A DNA stretch of 64,000 nucleotides from Diplolepis rosae (taxonomy: Eukaryota > Arthropoda > Insecta > Hymenoptera > Diplolepididae): positions 10,416,001 through 10,480,000 of the forward strand of contig JAPYXD010000704.1 of assembly GCA_030998225.1 (NCBI GenBank), read 5' to 3'. Position 1 is the stretch's first letter. Every line of letters begins with the position of its first letter. Below are positions 33,801 to 44,381 of the stretch, in pieces. The notes under the pieces are model-generated. The model saw only the letters and a list, made by a program, of their open reading frames with translations. It ran no database searches and was not told where the DNA came from. Made by a program: the position numbers and the translations under genes.

Positions 33801-36800
33801 AATTTGAAGTGACATTCGTATTTTACAGAAATAATCAAATAACCGTGGTACATAACAATACTAACTATAAAGTAAGTATACCATGTTAGAGCAATTCAGA
33901 TTTTAAAAACATAAAAATACTACAATTAAAATTAGTCAGTAAAAAAGTCTATAACTAAAGTGTGTTTTTAAGCTGCATGAGATCTTTCAATAGGGATAAC
34001 TTTTAAATGACGTTTGTGAAAGTTATATTTCTTTGACGTTTGTTTTCAGTAAGGTTTGCCATTTAATCATGAATCGTTTAACGCTTAAACAACGCTTCCA
34101 AATTGTGCAAATTTATTTTCAAAAGCAAAGTTCCGTTCGCAAAACTTATAAATTTTTTCGTCCATTTCATGTTCGACATAATCTACTTTCTAACGGTGTG
34201 TGAACAAGTGAACTTGCCGCATATGGAGTCAATCCAATTCAAGACAATATCTTGAGAGTCCATTGCATCCATTAAAATTGACTGTTTGGTGTGAAGTACA
34301 CGCCAACGGCGTCATCGGACCATATTTCTTTCGAAATAAGCAAGGAGCTGCCGTTACATTAAATGGTGTGCGATATCAACACATGCTAAATACATTGTTT
34401 CCAAAAATGCAGGAATTGAATATTAGCATCTCATGGTTCCAACAGGATGGTACTACCCCGGGTCGAAATATGCCTCTACTTTGATGTTCTCCATAACTAT
34501 GTTTGTAGGAGTTAAGGGTTTTAAAGTAAGAGCCAACTTAATTTAAATTTATTTTCTCTTTAGCAACTCTTGGAGGAACAAATTTCCAACTTTACCTGAT
34601 GGAGGGGCTAAAACGGAGCTTATATCAGTCTTACCATACCCTACTACAGCATTCCACGCTCTCTCAACAAGGACCCCACACGTTACTACGAAGACATCGT
34701 GCAAGACGCCTGATTGCTTACTTTTGGTGCGTCATTTAACATTTTTGAAATACAATGTGATTTTTGTTAATTATGAATAATGGCATTTTAACTTGTGTAA
34801 ATAACTATTACATCAGAACTAACAAATTTCGAGAAAAAGATGAGGTTTACCTATTCCGTAGATAAATAGTTAAAATGAAAAAAGTTAATTTTATTTACAG
34901 AATAGTAATTTAATTATTCGATTTTGTGCACAGAATTTCTTAATTTCGATATAATATTTATTCATATAAGTCAAAGTACCACTATTTATAATAAGTCATA
35001 ATTTTAATTTTACAGTTTCAAACAACGAACGAAAAGTAACTAACCAGGCGCTTTGCACGACGCATGTACAATTAGTTTTAAAAAATTTAATTGACGTATT
35101 TTTTAATATTTGAAATGCCTGTCAGCGAAGAGTTTTAAAGTGGGGATTGAAATTTAGAAGTTCAAATATTAGGTGTACAACTTTGCTTCCGCCGCTTTTT
35201 CCCAAAATTTAAGGCTTTATTCCTAAAAATAAATTATCTATTTATGATTCAAAGTACTGTCTGTCGGTAGCTACTACTTTTTCTCCATCTTTCTGGCAAT
35301 TGTCGGATACCAGCTCGAAAAAACGATGTGCCTTTTGAGGCGATCAGCGAATCGATCCGTTTTTCGACTTCTTCATAATAGCGGAAATGCTGATGAGCCA
35401 GACCGTATCCCAACGATCAAAACAAATGGTAGTCGGAAGGAGCAACGTCTAGAAAGTACGGCGGGTGGGGTAAGACCTCCCATTTCAACGTTTCCAAGTA
35501 TGTCTTGACTGGTCTTGCGACATGTGGCCAAGCATTGTCATGCTGCAGGATAACTTTGTCAATTCACTTGGTTTCAACAGCTCATGATACAAGCAAAGAA
35601 ACGCCGTTCAACATCCCTCGGCTTCAACTCATATGGGACCCAATTTCCTTACTTCTGAATTCTTCCCATGGCTTTGAGGCGTTTGGAAATACTAGCTTGT
35701 TGAGTCACTCCCAATGATTCTGCCAATTCTTCTTGCGTTTGGTACGAGTCTTCAACAAATAATGCCTTCGACTCAGAAACTTCGAAAATTTCTTCTTTTC
35801 CACCGCGATGGCGGTACTCGTCATCAAAATCACCACTCTTGAAACGTTGAAACCACTCACGACACGTTCGTTCACTAAGAGCAGCCTCACCGTAAGTACT
35901 TAAGAGAATTCGATGAGCCTCAGCCGCAGTTTTATTTAAATGAAAGCAGAAAATCAAAACTGCCCGCAAATTACGAGAATTTGGCTAGAAAACTGACATT
36001 TTTGATCGAGAATAAATTTATGATGCAAACACAAATTCATTAATGTGGTACTGTCGTTATGTAGACAGATCTCCAAGCTTACTGTGTGACATTTTTCATC
36101 TGACTATTTCAACCAGCACTTACGGCTGCAGCCATCTATCGAAAAACGGCGGAAGTAAAGTTGTACATCTAATATTAAAATCTGAAAATAAATCAAATTT
36201 ATCAATAAAATAAACTTGAATGTATGTCAAGACTATAAGAGCGAGCGTGAAGCGCGCTGAAGGTATGACCGTGACCCTAAGAGTGCCAGGCAGATTTTTT
36301 AAAAGTCAAATTTTACAATTCAGAAGTGACTTGTTGAAAGAACAGTTAAAAGTATTGCAAGAATTACATAGAATTTGAACAAGAGAAACAGGTTCTAATG
36401 GTGTAAAGGGTTTTCCAATAGGGACATAACAATTTCTTATCTTTATATGAACGCCCCCTTAAACGTTTTTAATGAACTGTCAATGTCAAAACGTTAGTTA
36501 AAGTCAACATTTTCATCATGGTAAAGTTCCCGAACCTGCAAGGTTTGGAAATTATTAAAAATTACTACCGAAACTCTGAGTCGGTGGTCGCAACTTTAAG
36601 AGCGCTTACTCCAACTTTCGGCCGTAATAATCGTCCCACCCGACAGGCTGTGCGTGCTATAGTTAATAAGCAAAATATGCGTTATTGGTCAGCAACAAAC
36701 CCAAATGTGCTTCTTGAGGCACCGTTGCATCCACAAAAAGTGACTATTTAGTGCGGTTTTCATGCCGGAGGTGTGATTGGGCCGTATTTTTTCGTGGATG

Positions 36801-38102
36801 ATAACGACCGTCATGTTACCGTCAATGGAGAGCGCTATCGTGCTATGTTGGAAGATTATTTGTGGCCAGAATTGGATTAACTTGACATCAACGATATGTG
36901 GTTTCAACAAGACGGTGCCAGTAGCCACATAGCACGCGTCACATTCGATTTATTGAAAGGCAAATTCGGTGAACGTGTTTTCTCGAGAAATGGTCCGGTC
37001 GAATGGTTGCTTCGTTCATGCGATCTAACGCCATTAGATTTCTTTTTATGGGGCCATATCAAGTCACTGGTCTATGCCAACAAGCCAGCAACTTTAGACG
37101 ACCTCAAAGACAACATCCAACGCGAAATTACCAACGTTCCGGTCGAAATGTGTGCCAAAGTGGTGGAAAATTGGGTCCAAAGAATCGACCGCTGTAAACG
37201 GGCTCGTGGTGGTCATATGACCGATATCGAATTTCACTCATAAAATGTAATGCTTGCACTACACCCGCAATAAATTTGAACTCAATATCTCAAATATTTC
37301 TGTGTTTTATTCATAGATAAAATTGTTATGTCCCTATTGGAAAACCCTTTAGAATCAAAATAGAACGAAAATATTTTCAAGAGCGGTAAAGTAGTCGATA
37401 GTAATAGGTATTGTAGTATAACAAGGAGTCATAATGCAGAAATAAAAGTTATGCTTGGAGCGGTAAACTATGACATATTTTGACTCGGTACGTGCCACAC
37501 AGCCACCAGAATCATCAATTTATTGAAAGGACAATTTGGTGACAACGTTATTTCAAGAAATGGTCCTGTCAATTGGCCTACAAAATCGTGTGATTTGACG
37601 CCTCCAGATTATTTTCTTTGGGGGTATGGTAAATCCATGGTTTATGATGACAAACCAACAACTCTGGAAGCATTGAAGGTCGATATTAACCAAGCCATTA
37701 ATAGAATAAGGCCAGAAATATTGGAAAAAGTGGTGAAGAATTGAACTGATCAGACGTGCTTCGTGAAGATTATTCGTGGCCGTCACATACCGGTAATCAT
37801 TGTGAAAACAAAAATGGCATTGAATTTACTTTCACAACATTTTTTTTTTATTTTCATTAAATTTGTAGTGTTTTATTCCAATTGGAAGTTCTCAAGCACT
37901 TAAAAAAACACTTTTTATATTATATTTTCGTGAGAAAGCTCAAAATGAAAACCTTGTGATGTTTCAGATTCAAGATGGTAATCCCCTTTTTTACAATGGA
38001 AAGATTGCAGGAATGTTATTTTATTCGCGTTTTTTAGACAAAAATAATTACCAACGTTCCCTCTTTAAAACAATCAAATGTGACGATTTCTGGTTTAATT
38101 AA
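27839..38102 (+). CDS. Trypsin-fold serine protease homolog, catalytically substituted, split by transposon-filled introns
   Basis: Five exons are visible: 27839-28134, 32785-32843, 33323-33436, 33779-33871 and 37968-38102 (stop TAA 38100-38102), with AG/GT borders. Exon one carries CTGFLYRSNAFITMWSC: two cysteines 15 residues apart, as in the Cys42-Cys58 loop of trypsin, but with Ser where His57 should precede the second Cys. Exon two reads EEKALIYI, corresponding to NDIAL with Asp102 replaced. Exon three ends DIVVTTGWKA, the VVTGWG strand. The last exon reads IQDGNPLFYNGKIAGM, the GDSGGPL block with Asp in place of Ser195. No protease activity is expected. The last four exons join in phase 0. 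Exon one ends in phase 0 while exon two needs phase 1, so an exon is missing between them or a weaker donor at 28109 is used. The 5' end (signal peptide) is not in this exon. Possible roles include an inhibitory or adaptor homolog; none is proven. Confidence 0.7.
28135..28664. other. Intron sequence, nothing recognised
   Basis: Part of the first visible intron. AT-rich, with one CG patch near 28540-28580. Confidence 0.4.
28665..28830. repeat. Foldback in intron
   Basis: AAAAGTTGACACGAGCTTTTT pairs with AAAAAGCTCGTGTCAACTTTT. The arms are about 25 bp around an AT-rich loop. Confidence 0.7.
29127..29284. repeat. Foldback in intron built of CCTATATAGGA palindromes
   Basis: ATTCCTACGTAGGTATCATC pairs with the right end (GATCCACATGAGTGACATC, CTACGTAGGAAT). 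The interior is itself palindromic (ATCCTATATAG, CTATATAGGA repeated). Confidence 0.75.
29287..29561. mobile_element. Pogo/Tigger-like MITE
   Basis: 275 bp between two TA dinucleotides, ends CAGTCAAG...CTTGACTG, as expected for pogo-type Tc1/mariner derivatives. The right third repeats ACTTGAAATAAACGAGAC-type strings four times, and the left end has the inverted counterparts. No coding capacity. It lies in the first visible intron of the protease homolog. Confidence 0.75.
29703..30392 (-). mobile_element. Inverted-repeat element carrying a THAP-type zinc-finger fragment
   Basis: The left arm GCAGGCCCTGTCAACTC is complementary to the right arm GAGTTAACAGGGCCTGGC, and AGCGCCAACAGTTGGCCGC occurs inside each arm. 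On the minus strand (30211-29978) the frame reads HKRQQTLWLEAV...YRLCYLHFREQDY and then KKKIVPSVLLP. This matches the second half of a THAP domain (W, C..HF...DY, invariant proline near the end). THAP domains are the DNA-binding part of P-element-type transposases. The first cysteine pair is not readable. A second inverted pair, TGGATAAACTAAGTG / CACTTAGTTTATCCA, lies at 29870-29962. Confidence 0.55.
30590..31690 (+). mobile_element. mariner, irritans-like DD34D, damaged
   Basis: The plus-strand ORF 30597-31250 has the helix-turn-helix region (NTVEAKQWLDKRYGDSA), the linker GRPKSAVVPENI, the WVPRLLTPDQK block and the first aspartate (TMDETWIHNY). It stops after ESRPKRPKA. After a frameshifted and partly deleted stretch, 31353-31676 has QDNAPCHKSMK, PYSPDLALSDYWF (34 residues between aspartates) and LEGNYVDK. 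Terminal repeats are not convincingly paired. It lies in an intron of the protease homolog, same orientation. Confidence 0.88.
31691..32784. other. Intron sequence
   Basis: Open frames at 31732-31959 (plus) and 32177-32401 (minus) have no recognisable domain. Remainder AT-rich. Confidence 0.4.
32960..33268. mobile_element. MITE of the TCAGTGAAAT family, copy 1 (intronic)
   Basis: The left end ACTTTCTAAATTTGAATCAG and right end CTGATTCCAATTTAGAGAGT are inverted. Inside, TCAGTGA/TCACTGA-type motifs recur about ten times. It occupies most of the 479-nt intron between exons two and three of the protease homolog. Confidence 0.7.
33985..34490 (+). mobile_element. rosa-type (DD41D) mariner fragment
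   Basis: Begins with TTTCAATAGGGATAACTTTT, matching the terminus of the element at 36406. It has the helix-turn-helix start RLTLKQRFQIVQIYFQKQ at about 34070 and, after a deletion, LHPLKLTVWCEVHANGVIGP and ISWFQQDG. It ends just past the second aspartate. Confidence 0.8.
34491..35168. other. Intron sequence with an exon-like frame
   Basis: An acceptor-like TTTATTTTCTCTTTAG (34563) is followed by a roughly 70-codon open frame, out of phase with the flanking exons. No motif identified. Confidence 0.3.
35169..36172 (-). mobile_element. mariner, mellifera-like, internally deleted
   Basis: 1004 bp flanked by TA, ends TTAGGTGTACAACTTTGCTT and the inverse with one difference. The minus-strand N-terminus (35969-35649) has NKTAAEAHRILLSTYGEAAL and TQEELAESLGVTQ. 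The C-terminal remnant (about 35580-35280) retains scraps of the third-aspartate region in broken frames. The central catalytic part is gone. Close relative of the 23838-24689 element. Confidence 0.88.
36406..37350 (+). mobile_element. rosa-type (DD41D) mariner, internally deleted
   Basis: 945 bp with TA at both ends and inverted termini AAGGGTTTTCCAATAGGGAC (perfect). The plus strand reads NSESVVATLRALTPTFGRNN (36518-), then jumps to NKQNMRYWSATNPN and, after stops, GGVIGPYFF. The region 36896-37243 is intact with WFQQDGASSHIARVTF and RSCDLTPLDFFLWG, 41 residues between the aspartates by my count. The first aspartate domain is deleted. The near-perfect ends suggest a fairly recent insertion. 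Confidence 0.92.
37490..37830 (+). mobile_element. rosa-type mariner C-terminal fragment
   Basis: The frame 37523-37744 reads LKGQFGDNVISRNGPVNWP, SCDLTPPDYFLWGYGKS, then a stop near VVKN; RGRHIP follows. It covers only the part after the second aspartate. Confidence 0.85.
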
Positions 38103-38231
38103 TCAATTAGACAAATTGGAGAATATAAACTATAAAACGGTTTTTAAGAAAATGCAGTAAACTGTATCGTTTTTCTAAACAAAGTGAATATTTTCCAGGA
38201 ATATCCGACTATTGAACACTATTATTTCCTG

Positions 38232-39184
38232 CACAGAGAAAAATAGCACCTGGTCATAATGACTAAGAAAAATGTAGTTGGAAAAAAATAGCGACTGAAA
38301 CGAGGAAGACTTGTTGTTGATCCCTGACCCATGGCTAAAAATCATGTTGCTGTAGCCATGGTAGCCATATTCTGAATACCTGGTCGTGGCGAGTTTTTAA
38401 CGTCGTTGAAATTGTCCTTAACTATTAAACCTCGCTATGAGAACGTGAAACGTTGAGTTCTCATGGCTAGCGATGAAACACAGCGATTGCAACGAGTGTG
38501 AAATTTGCTGCTGATTCTTCAGTGATTTTCAGAGATATTGATAATCGATTTCTCGCGCCCTAGTTTGCAATCAACTTCACATTCAGTTCGGTCGTTAAAG
38601 TGTGTCGAAAACTGTCAAAACCAACATTGGTCCTGGTTTCGTTTATGCTCTACATACGCCGTATATCGAATTTTACATGCACTCGTCGTGAAAAATTATA
38701 TGCATAACTCATTGCGGAGCGACAGATTCACCACGAACATCAAGTTGACAGCGCAAGACCACGTCAATTGAGCTTTTCAATATCAGCACGCCGCGAAACT
38801 CCCGCTTCCCAACTTGTTGTACAATGTACTATTTCATAGCAACTCCTTTGAGTATTTGATTTAATGTAACTGTAGAGCAGGTCCAAACTGACATTTCTAA
38901 CCCTACTTTTAAAATTGTAACCCTAGGGTTGGAAATCGCAGGTTCAATCCGCTCTACAGGTACCCAAAATCGGATTTTCAAAAGAGGCGCTATGAAAAAG
39001 CAATGTTCCAAGTAGTGATTCTACATAACCTTAAAGTTGATACTTATCCATAGTCGCGGCGACCACTTTTAGTACCTACACTGATGGGTCAACCATTTTG
39101 TTTGAATTCAACCACAAAAAGAAGTTAAGGACAATTTCAACTACATATATCACGTCACTATGCCCAGGATTTTTCTCTGTGTGT
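38232..39184. mobile_element. Element with CACAGAGAAAAAT ends, containing other repeats
   Basis: The left end GCACAGAGAAAAATAGC and right end GATTTTTCTCTGTGTG are inverted. Internal CTATGCCCAGG / the inverted CACCTGGTCATAATG segments also relate. Within it lie ATAGTATATT-type palindromic sequence (to about 38832) and the CATAGC MITE (38835-38994). Membership in the ACACTGARAAA class is inferred from the ends. Confidence 0.45.
38835..38994. mobile_element. CATAGC...GCTATG MITE, copy 2
   Basis: Same termini as copy 1 at 1772 (CATAGCAACTCCTTTGAG and TCAAAAGAGGCGCTATG), 47 bp longer in the middle (AACCCTACTTTTAAAATTG region). Confidence 0.7.
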
Positions 39185-40036
39185 ATATAGTCACATATCT
39201 ATACTCATAATTACTCAAAATTAAAACGATTAGATGATGTTTGTAAGAAAAATCATTATTGAATTTTAGTAGTAATAACTGTTTATAATAATTAGTTCAA
39301 CCAATTATGGACTATGATAGCATATTACCGAATTTGTAAAACTAATTTTAAAAACTGTATTATATTGTTTTTGCATACACTTTTCTTTTTATTAGTTTGA
39401 TTTCGTTTTGTTATTTAAACCATAACTACGGGAGACTCGAAAAGAAGGCAAGGCATCGAATTTTTTTACCTCAAAACGTTATACAAAAATGATGTTTGAG
39501 TTCTTTCCGCTATTTCTTGTCGTATTCCAATAAAGTATAATTTTTCGTTTTTTAAACTGAAGATTCTATACACAGACAGAAGGAAAAGATTGAATAAAAT
39601 ATTACCCTTTTCTGGTCCTGATAATGACCATTATCGATAGAAGCGCACAATTATTTACTTGGGTCCAAATATTCTTATACATGCATAGGAATTCGTGTAC
39701 TACAATGCAGCTTACCGCGTGGGAGCTTTTAGAATTCGAAGTTACAACGTAGTATTTTATAAATATTGAATTTGGAGGAAAAATAGGCAGGCAGTTTTAG
39801 GCGGTATGGGGGCGGGGGATTTTGTTTTCTGTTGACAAAACATAAGAAGTCTGGAGGTATGGACATAGTAATAAGAGGGGACTAGCGTAATGTCCGTATT
39901 ACTCCAAGCTCTCGTTTATTAATGGATCCGTATTGCTTAATTCATAAAAATGAATACTATAAGGGAGGGAATATTCGAATAACCAAACACTGATTTTACA
40001 ACTAAAATCACTCGGTTTATTATTATTAACAATATA
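39185..40036. other. AT-rich spacer
   Basis: No gene, RNA or paired termini recognised. Confidence 0.45.
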
Positions 40037-40037
40037 T

Positions 40038-40780
40038 AGTGTGATCAAATTGGAGGTACTTTTTCCAATAGGGTTTTATTGACATGTCACGTGTGACTAC
40101 TGTCAAACTAAATACACAATTTTATTCAGTTTTTATTGACATTTCATCATGGAAAGACTTACGCCTCAACGACGTTTACAAATCGTACAATTATATTACG
40201 AAAATGGACGCTCTGTGAAAAGTATTTATCGCGCGCTCAGGCCAATTTATGGTGTACATAATCGTCCTACGAAACGCACTATTCGGCATACCATCGGCAA
40301 ACTCGAGAATAATTTAATATCATTGGATGATACTCGACCGATTAGACCACGTACAGCCCGAACTGTAGAGAATATTGCGGCTGTAAATGAGAGTTTTGCC
40401 GAAGACCCGGAAGAATCGTTCGGCGCCGATCTCAACAACTTGGCCTATCTTATGGCACTACTTGGGCGATTTTTGATGCCGGAAATTCGAGTCCGTAATC
40501 TCCACGACATTTGGTTCTAACAAGACGGCGCTACATGTCATACAGCCCGTGAAACAATGGATTTACTGCGTAGTCGTTTCGGTGAGCAATTTATCTCTCG
40601 TCTCGGACCGGTGGATTGGCCTCCAAGATCGTGTGATATCACACCTTTGGACTTTTATTTGTGGGGGTATGTAAAGTCTAAATGTTTTGTGGATAAACCA
40701 GATTGCCCTATAAATTTGAATTTTCGTTGTTTTATTTCAATTTAAAATCCTATACCTCTAAATTGATCACCCTTTATATA
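40038..40780 (+). mobile_element. rosa-type (DD41D) mariner, internally deleted with one in-frame stop
   Basis: Inverted ends GTGATCAAATTGGAGGTA / TACCTCTAAATTGATCAC next to TATA-rich flanks. The plus-strand start MERLTPQRRLQIVQLYYENG (40149) runs through the paired helix-turn-helix, then fuses to FLMPEIRVRNLHDIWF. A TAA at 40518 replaces the Gln codon before DGATCHTARETM. The frame continues to RSCDITPLDFYLWGYVK, 41 residues between aspartates. The first aspartate region is deleted and the C-terminus truncated. Confidence 0.9.
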
Positions 40781-41275
40781 GAATATAAGAAATCTCAAGA
40801 AGCACGAACCGATAAGAATGTATTCTGACTAAGATATTTCGTCCGTTCGATCTCAGATTTTCGTCTGTCTTGACTGTATAATTCTAACTTCTCAAAGTGA
40901 GTTTGGTGGATAGTGCGTGTCGCTCGAGAAAACCTTTTCAGAAAAAGAGGAAAAAAACCAACAACCTCGGATGTGACCACCTTAATAAATATTTCTCCAA
41001 ATACTTGAAAAGTTAGTCCGTAAAAATTCTTTGATCTACGTTTATGAGATTGGAAAGTTTGGATACCTTTGATCGATTCATGCAGTAATATCTCTCTATT
41101 TTGCAAACATGTCTTTGACACCAATTTTTTAATATTCAGATCCTTCATTATTCGGTTATATATTTTCATATGCTGATATTTATAGCTACAATTGTAAAAA
41201 ATGCAGCTACGCATGTAAATATGTAATTATATGCGTTTTTTGTTTATATTGTTTGGTTTGCGTATTCTCTTCATG
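40781..41275 (-). other. Open frame of 139 codons, no family recognised
   Basis: The minus-strand frame 41214-40795 is the longest unexplained ORF in the left 53 kb. It is basic and has no membrane segment or zinc-finger pattern. No splice or start context supports expression. It could be a fragment of an unrecognised repeat. Confidence 0.2.
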
Positions 41276-41486
41276 CTCTCTAAATCTGAATCAGTCAAAT
41301 TTTCACAGATATGCCTTTTCACTGATTCACCAGTGAAAAAATATATTTCACTGTTTAATCAGTTAATTTTCACTGAAGTAATCAGTGGAATTTGACTGAT
41401 TTACAGTAAACTCTTTTTAGCTATTTGAATCAGTCAAATTTCACTGATAATCAATAGATTTGGACTGATTCATATTTAGAGAGTGG
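41276..41486. mobile_element. TCAGTGAAAT-family MITE, copy 2
   Basis: Ends TCTCTAAATCTGAATCAG and CTGATTCATATTTAGAGAG, with about ten TCAGTGAAA/TTTCACTGA-type motifs between. Confidence 0.75.
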
Positions 41487-41746
41487 ATTATAGGTTTATG
41501 CATATTATTATAAACGAGTTTGGATAGGACACACAAAAAATATGTAGACATAATTCAAAATAGTTTTAAAATAGTTAAATATATAATTTGTTTTTTCAAG
41601 GAATCCCTGTAAACTACTCTAAGAAATGTAGCACACCATAGCGAACCGGCTGAACGCTAGGTTTACGCTACATTTAACTTGTTTATATCCTTATTCTACG
41701 TCAAAATTAACATTGAAAGGTAATAAAGATATACAACAATTTTATT

Positions 41747-41990
41747 TTTTAGCGCTACAAACTAGAAAAACATAACACTTGTCACTGAAGGCAGTGCAGT
41801 GGTTCATCAATTTCCATGTCTCCACCGTCAGGATTAACTATTGGTTTGAGTGAGACGGAAGTATAGTTGTGTCTCACTCCAACCAATGGTCAATTCTAAC
41901 GTAGGAGACGTTCTGCAAATGGTGAACCACTGTACTGCCTTCATTGACAGGTATTATGTTTTTTTTAGTTTTTAATGCTAAAATATGAAA
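41747..41990. repeat. Foldback element ~240 bp
   Basis: Left AAACATAACACTTGTCACTG and right CATTGACAGGTATTATGTTT are inverted. GAAGGCAGTGCAGTGGTTCA pairs with TGAACCACTGTACTGCCTTC, and CCATTGGTT/AACCAATGG lies at the centre. Confidence 0.8.
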
Positions 41991-42264
41991 TTATTAAATT
42001 ATAAATTATAAAAATTATCTATTTGAAGTATTTTAATAGGCCAGCTCAAAGTTGTTCAATATAGCTTCACACCAAAGAAATCATTCCAAGTTCACTTTTT
42101 GTTCTGGTCGAATATCCAAACCTTCCTTTTCACTTATAAATTTAATTTTACATATCAAGTACTCGTTTTTTGTACTATATGTTTAAGTACTGCAGTTATT
42201 CCTAAAAATGTGAAATTAGCGCCCCCCTCCCCCCTTTGTATTTTCTAGATGTTAATAAATATCA

Positions 42265-42318
42265 CTGATAAGGGCTCCGATCTGAGCCGAAACGTCTGAT
42301 TAAATCGACTTAATCATT
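42265..42318 (+). ncRNA. Hammerhead-ribozyme-like motif
   Basis: CTGATAAG is followed by a 5-bp stem GGCTC / GAGCC (loop CGATCT) and GAAAC. A 7-bp hairpin TGATTAA...TTAATCA follows. This is the order CUGANGA-stem II-GAAA-stem III of hammerheads, with A for the conserved G of CUGAUGA and one extra base before stem II. Penelope-like retroelements of animals are known to carry such motifs. Cleavage activity is not claimed. Confidence 0.4.
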
Positions 42319-44381
42319 TTTGGAATCTAAAGCCAATTTTTTCCAACAACGTACCATTTTATTAAAATTGATGGCCAATACAACTTACGCTACAGAACAT
42401 AATATACGTATTCAAGGTGACGTAGACATTTCGTATCATAATCTTAAAATACCACCGGTACTATTGTTGTACTGCACGCAGAGCTTTTGTGTGCATTAAA
42501 TGTAAAGTGAAAAAGGTAGAAAAACACAAATTGTATAATGAATAGAGGATGCAGACTAAAGAATTCATATTGCGAAAATGAATTATCCTTCGTTTTAAAA
42601 AAAGAAAATAGCAAAAATGTTACATTTTGTCTAGGATGCAAATGGATATTATCAAATGCGGCTATGGAAAGGTTAATTATAAATAATTGACTATTGAGTT
42701 TCAAATTCTAGGGTTCAAATCACAAAAGCTATATTAAATTATCTGCATACACAGAAAATTGATTACGTTTATCACGTTTGAACAGCCCTATCTAACTGCC
42801 TAAAAGACCCCGACGTGATGAAATTATCACTGGAAAAGGAAAATGACGCTACTTCTATATAATGGCGCTTTGAGTCAGTCGTCAACGACTCTAGTCTTCA
42901 ATATTATGGGACGACCCGCCAATTACTCACAACAATTATTTATTGCTGCCAACGACGTATTTTTGGACTGACCCGACATTTTCTAAAACTGACGCTGCTG
43001 GAGGAATTCTTTCAATTTTGAAGTTCAGCACATAAAAAATGGCATTTTATTGAATTTCAACAACGTCTACAATTTTAAAGAAAACTTTTCAACACAACTT
43101 GTTCTGCAGCTGGTTTTTTCGATTGCTTCAAGTTAAGTTAATCTTCTTTTAAACTGCATCTATTAATTATTTTACTGATGCTTTTATTATATGAGGCTTT
43201 ATACAATTTCAAATTTAACGAAATTTTTAAAGTACAATCAAAGGTCGAAAATGTTTTCATCTCTGAAGCTTGTCAATAAACTTGTATGTCAACTCACCTT
43301 CAAACAATTTTAAACATTCAATATTAAATATTGTATTAATTTATTTACAAAATTTTATTTCGATTTCTCTTCGACATTCAAATTTTATATTTAATTCTCA
43401 AGTTAAATCAACTATGATCTGTGATATATATCTTCTTTATCATTAGACTTTCAGTATTGAATACGATATGGAAATATACAATATTCTTAGAAATTGATAT
43501 AATTCAATATCTTTAAACGATTTAGTTGTAAGTAACTATTGTGATAGCTGCCAGTATTAGTTTTATACATTTGAAACTTCTTTTCAACCAAGCTTCATAA
43601 TTTAATGTCTCCTCGTGCGTCAAACCAAACGTTTACACTTTGTCTTGTCACCTTTGTGATATATTGAACTTTGTCTACCATTATATTATTCTAATGTGAA
43701 ATCAATTTTATATTTGACTTTTGCGAAATTTATTCGCATTTAATCAATAACACTGTTTTGTATTTATTCCAAATTCAATTTTTATACGCTTAAATCTGCT
43801 CACGTCAGTCTTTTTCTAATGATGCTCATTTCTTTGTCTATCACCCCCCAGAATGCCTAGAATTTACACATACTATTTATTTTTTTATCATTTCAATGCG
43901 ATTTATCATAATTGCGTTTTGACACCTATTTGTTGTGGTCCACATGACAGTCTTTTTATTTCGCTTTTTCGTACGGGAGGCTGGAATCTGGACTTCCGCA
44001 TTTTCGTGTTAAATAATCTATTTTATTTAGCGTTATTATGATATAACCGTATTATTCTGTTGCGAAACACATTTATTGTCTTTTAACTTTTTTCGCAGCT
44101 AACTCTGAATGTTTGATGTCGTTGCAGTTTAACCACTGACGTTTTCAATTGAATATAATAATTCACAACAAGGAATTCAGAGTTCATTCTGGCGTGACGC
44201 TCAATACCACTCTACTGAATCTATTATTACGCATTCTTTCAAATTTGTTTCTTTTTATAAAAATTATTGATTTTGTCATTCAAAGATCAAAATTTTATTA
44301 TTTTATTGCGCTTTGACGTTTTTATTTCTGTCGACTTGCGTATTTCTCTGGCATTTCTCATTCAACAATAACTATACTACG
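42319..44381. other. AT-rich region upstream of the Ty3/gypsy gag
   Basis: Contains a TATA-like ATATAATGGCGC near 42857 and long T-rich tracts, possibly the leader or 5' LTR of the element. No direct repeat of the 3' side could be matched by eye. Confidence 0.4.

Noticed and set aside
34564..34770. Exon-like frame after TTTATTTTCTCTTTAG
   Set aside because: Phase 0 reading from the preceding protease-homolog exon hits a stop after eleven codons; the open frame is in a different phase and has no similarity I recognise.
40795..41214. 139-codon minus-strand ORF as a host gene
   Set aside because: No family, no splice or promoter context, flanked by repeats; listed only as unexplained.
42850..42950. 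TATA-like site and GTCGTCAACGACTC palindrome as 5' LTR promoter
   Set aside because: No matching direct repeat was found on the 3' side, so an LTR could not be supported.
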